From Loktanella sp. (lineage in GTDB: Bacteria; Pseudomonadota; Alphaproteobacteria; Rhodobacterales; Rhodobacteraceae): a stretch of DNA of 8,654 nt. Position 1 is the stretch's first letter. Each line of letters starts with the position of its first letter. Position numbers and translations under genes: made by a program. Where the stretch lies: NCBI GenBank assembly GCA_003551805.1, contig PUNR01000389.1, positions 1 through 8,654 of the forward strand, read 5' to 3'. A model generated the notes under the pieces. It was not told the origin of the DNA and made no database searches. It saw nothing but the letters and a program-made list of their open reading frames with translations. Shown one piece after another: positions 5,573-8,654 of this stretch.

Positions 5573-6814
5573 ATGCCTTCGATTGCTGTTATCGGTGCCG
5601 GTATTACCGGCGTCACCACTGCCTATTCCCTGATGATCCGCGGGTTTGACGTAACTGTCTATGACCGCCAGCGTTATGCCGGGATGGAAACGAGTTTCGC
5701 CAATGGCGGCCAGTTGAGTGCCTCTAATGCCGAGGTCTGGAACCAATGGTCCACGGTGCTGAAAGGTATCAAGTGGATGTTACAGGGCGATGCGCCATTG
5801 TTCGTCAATCCGCGCCCCGGTTGGCACAAGGTCAGCTGGATGATGGAGTTTCTGGGCAATATCCCGAATTACAAATCCAACACGGTGAAAACCGCCCGTC
5901 TGGCAGTTGCTGCCCGCGCAGGGCTGGCAGAGATGGCCGAAAAGTCTGGCGTGGATTTTGACTTTAGTCCGGCAGGGATTTTGCATTTCTACAAGAATGA
6001 CAAGGATTTGCGCCATGCGCGTATGGTGAATGGCTTGCTGCGCGAAGGTGGCCTGGACCGCCGTGAACTGACGGTGGACGAGGTGCTGGCGCGCGAGCCC
6101 ACGTTGCGCGGTGATATCATCGGCGGGTTCTGGACCGAAAGCGACAGTACCGGTGATATCCATAAATTCACCATGGGGCTGGCGGACTGGCTGAAAACCA
6201 AAGGTGTGCAATTTCGTCTGGGTACGCCAGTCACCGACCTGCACGTCAAGGATGACGGCGTCTATGTCGAATGCGGGGACGAGGCGCGGTTTGACGGGAT
6301 CGTCATTTCCGCCGGTGTCGCCAGCCGTAAATTTGCTGCCAAGCTGGGGGACCGGGTGAATATCTATCCGGTCAAAGGCTATTCCATTACTGTCAATCTG
6401 AATGATGCGGCCAGTCAGGCCGCGGCACCCACGACATCGCTGTTGGACGACAAGGCGAAAATCGTGACGTCCCGGCTGGGTCAGGACCGGCTGCGTATTG
6501 CTGGCACGGCGGAATTTAATGGTGAAAACCGTGATATTCTGGAACGCCGTGTCAGGCCGCTGATCCAGTGGTGCGAGACACATTTCCCCGATGTTTCGAC
6601 CGAAAACTGCGTGCCTTGGGCGGGCCTGCGCCCGATGATGCCCAACATGATGCCGCGTGTCGGACAGGGTAAGAATGACCGCGTGTTTTACAACACCGGT
6701 CACGGTCATCTGGGCTGGACGTTGAGCCCGGCAACCGCGGATGCGGTCGGCGCAACTGTCGCAGCCCGATTTAAAAGCAACAGTATGGCGCAGTATAAAT
6801 TGAAATCTGCCTGA
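5573..6814 (+). CDS. dadA: FAD-dependent D-amino acid dehydrogenase family protein under glycine riboswitch
   Basis: The 413-residue protein belongs to the DadA/glycine oxidase branch of the DAO family. These enzymes deaminate D-amino acids or glycine to 2-oxo acids and ammonia, passing electrons from FAD to the respiratory chain or oxygen. Visible signs: the FAD-binding Rossmann motif GAGITG (8-13) with D31 at the end of strand 2, ETSFANGGQLS (39-49) typical of DadA, WTESDSTGDIHKF (187-199), WAGLRPMMPN (349-358) and the C-terminal NTGHGHLGWTLSPAT (374-388). Length is normal. The ATG at 5573 is chosen because GGAG lies seven bases upstream and the Rossmann strand follows at once; an upstream in-frame ATG (5540) falls inside the riboswitch tail. 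The glycine riboswitch suggests glycine, or a compound in equilibrium with it, as substrate or signal; D-alanine remains possible. No alanine racemase gene is next to it. Confidence 0.9.
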   Translation: MPSIAVIGAGITGVTTAYSLMIRGFDVTVYDRQRYAGMETSFANGGQLSASNAEVWNQWSTVLKGIKWMLQGDAPLFVNPRPGWHKVSWMMEFLGNIPNYKSNTVKTARLAVAARAGLAEMAEKSGVDFDFSPAGILHFYKNDKDLRHARMVNGLLREGGLDRRELTVDEVLAREPTLRGDIIGGFWTESDSTGDIHKFTMGLADWLKTKGVQFRLGTPVTDLHVKDDGVYVECGDEARFDGIVISAGVASRKFAAKLGDRVNIYPVKGYSITVNLNDAASQAAAPTTSLLDDKAKIVTSRLGQDRLRIAGTAEFNGENRDILERRVRPLIQWCETHFPDVSTENCVPWAGLRPMMPNMMPRVGQGKNDRVFYNTGHGHLGWTLSPATADAVGATVAARFKSNSMAQYKLKSA

Positions 6815-6824
6815 TCTATGCGTA

Positions 6825-6854
6825 ACTGTCTCTCAATCAAATGTGAGGGACAGT
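6825..6854 (+). promoter_or_regulatory. 11-bp hairpin covering the ribosome-binding site of the SPFH gene
   Basis: Bases 6825-6835 (actgtctctca) pair with 6844-6854 (tgagggacagt) over 11 pairs, one of them G-U, around an eight-base loop. The right arm contains GAGGGA, the only plausible Shine-Dalgarno sequence for the ATG at 6858. It starts 11 bases after the dadA stop and has no T-tract, so it looks like a translation-control or processing hairpin rather than a terminator. Confidence 0.6.
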
Positions 6855-6857
6855 CCG

Positions 6858-7748
6858 ATGCCGATTGATCAATTTCTGTCCGAGTTTTTCGGCCAGAACA
6901 TGCTTTACCTTTTGCTGGCGGTTTTCATCGTTGTCTGCATCAGCGCGGGCGTCCGGATTGTGCCGCAATCCGAAAAATATGTGGTTGAACGCTTGGGTCG
7001 TCTGCAGTCGGTGCTTGGCCCCGGTATCAACTTTATCGTGCCGTTTCTTGATCGGGTCCGGCATAAGGTATCGGTGTTGGAACGGCAGCTGCCGCCGATG
7101 ACGCAAGATGCGATTACGTCCGACAACGTTCTGGTGCAGGTCGAAACATCTGTGTTTTACCGGATCATCGAGCCTGAAAAGACAGTTTACCGTATCCGCG
7201 ATGTGGACGCCGCAATTTCGACGACTGTCGCTGGTATCGTCCGGTCAGAGATTGGCCGGATGGAGCTGGATCAGGTGCAGGCAAACCGTGCCTCGCTGAT
7301 TGATGCCGTGCGCGAACAGGTCGCCCAGCAGGTTGACGACTGGGGGATCGAGGTGACGCGGGCCGAGATTCTGGACGTTAATCTGGATCAGGCCACCCGC
7401 GCCGCCATGTTGCAGCAGTTGAATGCCGAACGTGCCCGCCGCGCGCAGGTAACGGAGGCCGAGGGTAAGAAACGGTCTGTTGAATTGCAGGCTGACGCAG
7501 ACCTTTATGCGGCGGAACAAGAAGCCAAGGCGCGCCGCGTGCTGGCCGATGCAGAGGCTTATGCGACGCAGGTCGTTGCCGTCGCGATTGCCGAGAATGG
7601 CTTGGAAGCGGCGCAATATCAGGTGGCGCTGAAACAGGTCGAGGCGATTTCCAAAATGGGCGCTGGGCAGGGGAACCAGACGGTGGTTCTGCCAGCCAAT
7701 GCGCTGGATGCTTTTGCCGATGCGTTCAAAATGCTGAAAGGGCGCTAG
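6858..7748 (+). CDS. SPFH/band 7 membrane protein (QmcA/stomatin-like)
   Basis: The 296-residue protein has one N-terminal membrane segment (about 14-32), then the band-7 domain from VPQSEKYVVERLGR (35-48) through GPGINFIVPFLDRV (54-67), TSDNVLVQVE (87-96) and the helical end GIEVTRAEILDVNL (163-176). An Ala/Glu/Arg-rich coiled coil (about 185-245) and a C-terminal block with VVLPAN (276-281) follow, as in QmcA and paraslipins. Such proteins form large ring-shaped membrane oligomers that organise microdomains and protect or regulate membrane proteases such as FtsH (family knowledge). ATG 6858 is preferred over GTG 6843 because GAGGGA lies seven bases before it and the GTG has no ribosome-binding site. 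nfeD follows after one base, which is the classical SPFH-NfeD pair. dadA ends 43 bases upstream, so read-through from the glycine riboswitch transcript is possible. Confidence 0.93.
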   Translation: MPIDQFLSEFFGQNMLYLLLAVFIVVCISAGVRIVPQSEKYVVERLGRLQSVLGPGINFIVPFLDRVRHKVSVLERQLPPMTQDAITSDNVLVQVETSVFYRIIEPEKTVYRIRDVDAAISTTVAGIVRSEIGRMELDQVQANRASLIDAVREQVAQQVDDWGIEVTRAEILDVNLDQATRAAMLQQLNAERARRAQVTEAEGKKRSVELQADADLYAAEQEAKARRVLADAEAYATQVVAVAIAENGLEAAQYQVALKQVEAISKMGAGQGNQTVVLPANALDAFADAFKMLKGR

Positions 7749-7749
7749 G

Positions 7750-8022
7750 ATGGTATTGTGGGCTGAATGGTGGGTCTGGATGTCAGCGGCGCTCATCCTT
7801 GCGACGCTGGAGGTTTTGATCCCCGGCTATATCTTTCTGGGATTTGCGATAGGCGCTGCCCTGATGGGGCTGCTGATCCTGTTGGGCGTTTCCGCCACCG
7901 GCCTTGCGCTGACACTGGTAATTTTCGCGGTGCTGTCGCTGTTGTCTTATCTGGCGATGCGCCGCTATTTTGCGCTGCGCAAGGGGCAGGTCAAGATCTG
8001 GGAAACAGATATCAACGATTAG
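7750..8022 (+). CDS. Short NfeD-like membrane protein
   Basis: The 90-residue, strongly hydrophobic protein has three predicted membrane helices (about 8-24, 27-46 and 49-69). The family signature LEVLIPGYIFLGFAIG (20-35) carries the conserved Glu and Pro-Gly, and the tail is basic then acidic. NfeD proteins are partners of SPFH proteins and usually end in a soluble OB-fold; here the chain stops about 20 residues after the last helix, so the OB domain is missing. Compared with the usual length of about 140-150 this is the short form, not an obvious frameshift. The ATG sits one base after the SPFH stop with no strong ribosome-binding site of its own (only AAAGGG at the end of the SPFH gene), so translation is probably coupled. 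Its 3' end overlaps pyrF on the other strand by 11 bases. Confidence 0.87.
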   Translation: MVLWAEWWVWMSAALILATLEVLIPGYIFLGFAIGAALMGLLILLGVSATGLALTLVIFAVLSLLSYLAMRRYFALRKGQVKIWETDIND

Positions 8023-8654
8023 GGGCCGTGGCCTGCGGGGAAGCGAGTTCGCGCAGGATGCTATCTGCGGCGGATTTCGGATTGGCTGATTGCCAGATGG
8101 GCCGCCCGACAACGACATGATCTGCGCCATTCGCTATGGCTTGTGCCGGGGTCATCACACGTTTCTGGTCGCCCAGATCGGCACCGACAGGCCGCACGCC
8201 GGGGGTGACGATCAGCTTGCCTGCCGATTCCGGTAAGGCGCGGATCATCGCCGCCTCTTGCGGGGATGCGATGACGCCGTCTGCACCAGCAAGAAACGCC
8301 AGCCCCGCGCGTTCCTGCACCAGATCAGCAACATTGCCCGCCTTGATACAAGAGGCGTCCAGATCGTCGCGGTCAAGCGAGGTCAGGATCGTCACGGCGA
8401 GGATCTTCATGTCGGACCCTGCCGCCCCTTCACGCGCAGCGCGCACCACATGCGGGTCGCCATGCACGGTCAGGAAATCCAGATCGAACTGCGCGATGCC
8501 GCGCACGGCCGCTTCGACAGTGGCGCCGATGTCGAACAGTTTCATATCCAGAAAGATGCCTTTGCCCTGTTCCTGTTTCAGTTCATTGGCTAGCGCCAGA
8601 CCGCCGCCTTTCAGCATCCCCAGCCCGATCTTGTAGAAACTGACGCTATCGCCA
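8012..8654 (-). CDS. pyrF: Orotidine 5'-phosphate decarboxylase, N-terminus beyond window
   Basis: The reading frame stays open to the window edge, so the first part of the gene is missing; the ATG at 8617 is internal because the upstream codons encode SFYKIGLG, a conserved PyrF block. The enzyme decarboxylates OMP to UMP, the last step of de novo pyrimidine synthesis, in the cytoplasm. Numbered from that internal ATG, the catalytic DxKxxD motif is DMKLFD (D24, K26, D29). TVHGD (50-54), the phosphate-binding segment VTPGVRP and the C-terminal VVGRPIW also fit the TIM-barrel family. About 213 residues are visible of the usual 230 or so. It is tail to tail with nfeD; I see no hairpin terminator at this junction, and regulation cannot be judged because the promoter is outside. 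Confidence 0.95.
   Translation of the reverse strand, partial: GDSVSFYKIGLGMLKGGGLALANELKQEQGKGIFLDMKLFDIGATVEAAVRGIAQFDLDFLTVHGDPHVVRAAREGAAGSDMKILAVTILTSLDRDDLDASCIKAGNVADLVQERAGLAFLAGADGVIASPQEAAMIRALPESAGKLIVTPGVRPVGADLGDQKRVMTPAQAIANGADHVVVGRPIWQSANPKSAADSILRELASPQATAPNR

Noticed and set aside
5780..6709. 309-residue open frame on the minus strand opposite dadA
   Set aside because: dadA is certain by its motifs; the opposite frame has no recognisable domain and is a codon-bias shadow.
6843..6857. GTG start for the SPFH protein
   Set aside because: No ribosome-binding site precedes it; GAGGGA is correctly spaced only for the ATG at 6858.
8136..8636. 166-residue plus-strand frame opposite pyrF
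   Set aside because: pyrF is unambiguous by its catalytic motif and the plus frame shows no domain.

Overview
The window looks like ordinary chromosome from a Rhodobacterales (Roseobacter-group) alphaproteobacterium. The evidence is the 41-residue L36 protein, a DNA polymerase IV with an N-terminal zinc ribbon, a tandem glycine riboswitch, GC-rich coding sequence, and a short GC-rich intergenic motif that I remember from that group. The genus is an inference. I see no insertion sequence, prophage, CRISPR array or integration scar.

Layout. (1) 1-1272 (+): 3' part of a gene for an envelope-type protein with a degenerate caspase-like segment, two short repeats and two peptidoglycan-binding domains. 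It converges at a perfect palindrome with (2) 1300-2499 (-), a secreted protein with three PPC-like beta repeats. (3) 2614-3048 (-): a tRNA-Val(GAC)-rpmJ unit with a good sigma70-type promoter at one end and a strong intrinsic terminator at the other. (4) 3103-3966 (+): an N-formylglutamate amidohydrolase family enzyme, converging through a 26-bp perfect palindrome with (5) dinB, 3985-5238 (-). (6) 5239-5572: an intergenic stretch of about 330 bases holding the dinB promoter region and a tandem glycine riboswitch that leads into (7) a DadA-type flavoprotein amino-acid dehydrogenase, 5573-6814 (+). (8) 6858-8022 (+): a coupled SPFH/band-7 and short NfeD membrane-protein pair. (9) 8012-8654 (-): the 3' part of pyrF, overlapping nfeD tail to tail by 11 bases.

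How the parts work together. The most informative unit is the riboswitch plus dehydrogenase. The cell senses glycine in the mRNA leader and sets the level of an FAD enzyme that deaminates small amino acids to 2-oxo acids, which suggests that glycine (to glyoxylate) or a related amine is a physiological substrate. An 8-bp alternative pairing between the second aptamer and the ribosome-binding site gives a concrete translational switch model. A second RNA hairpin masks the ribosome-binding site of the next gene (SPFH), so this strand may carry two translation-control elements in a row. The SPFH and NfeD proteins are a classical membrane-scaffold pair. The other genes are housekeeping or stress functions (tRNA, L36, Pol IV, pyrimidine synthesis) without an obvious link to each other.

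I found no wholly new system. The best leads are the glycine-sensing control of dadA, the pseudo-caspase, the hairpin over the SPFH start, the apparently leaderless dinB, and the palindromes that carry the stop codons of convergent genes.
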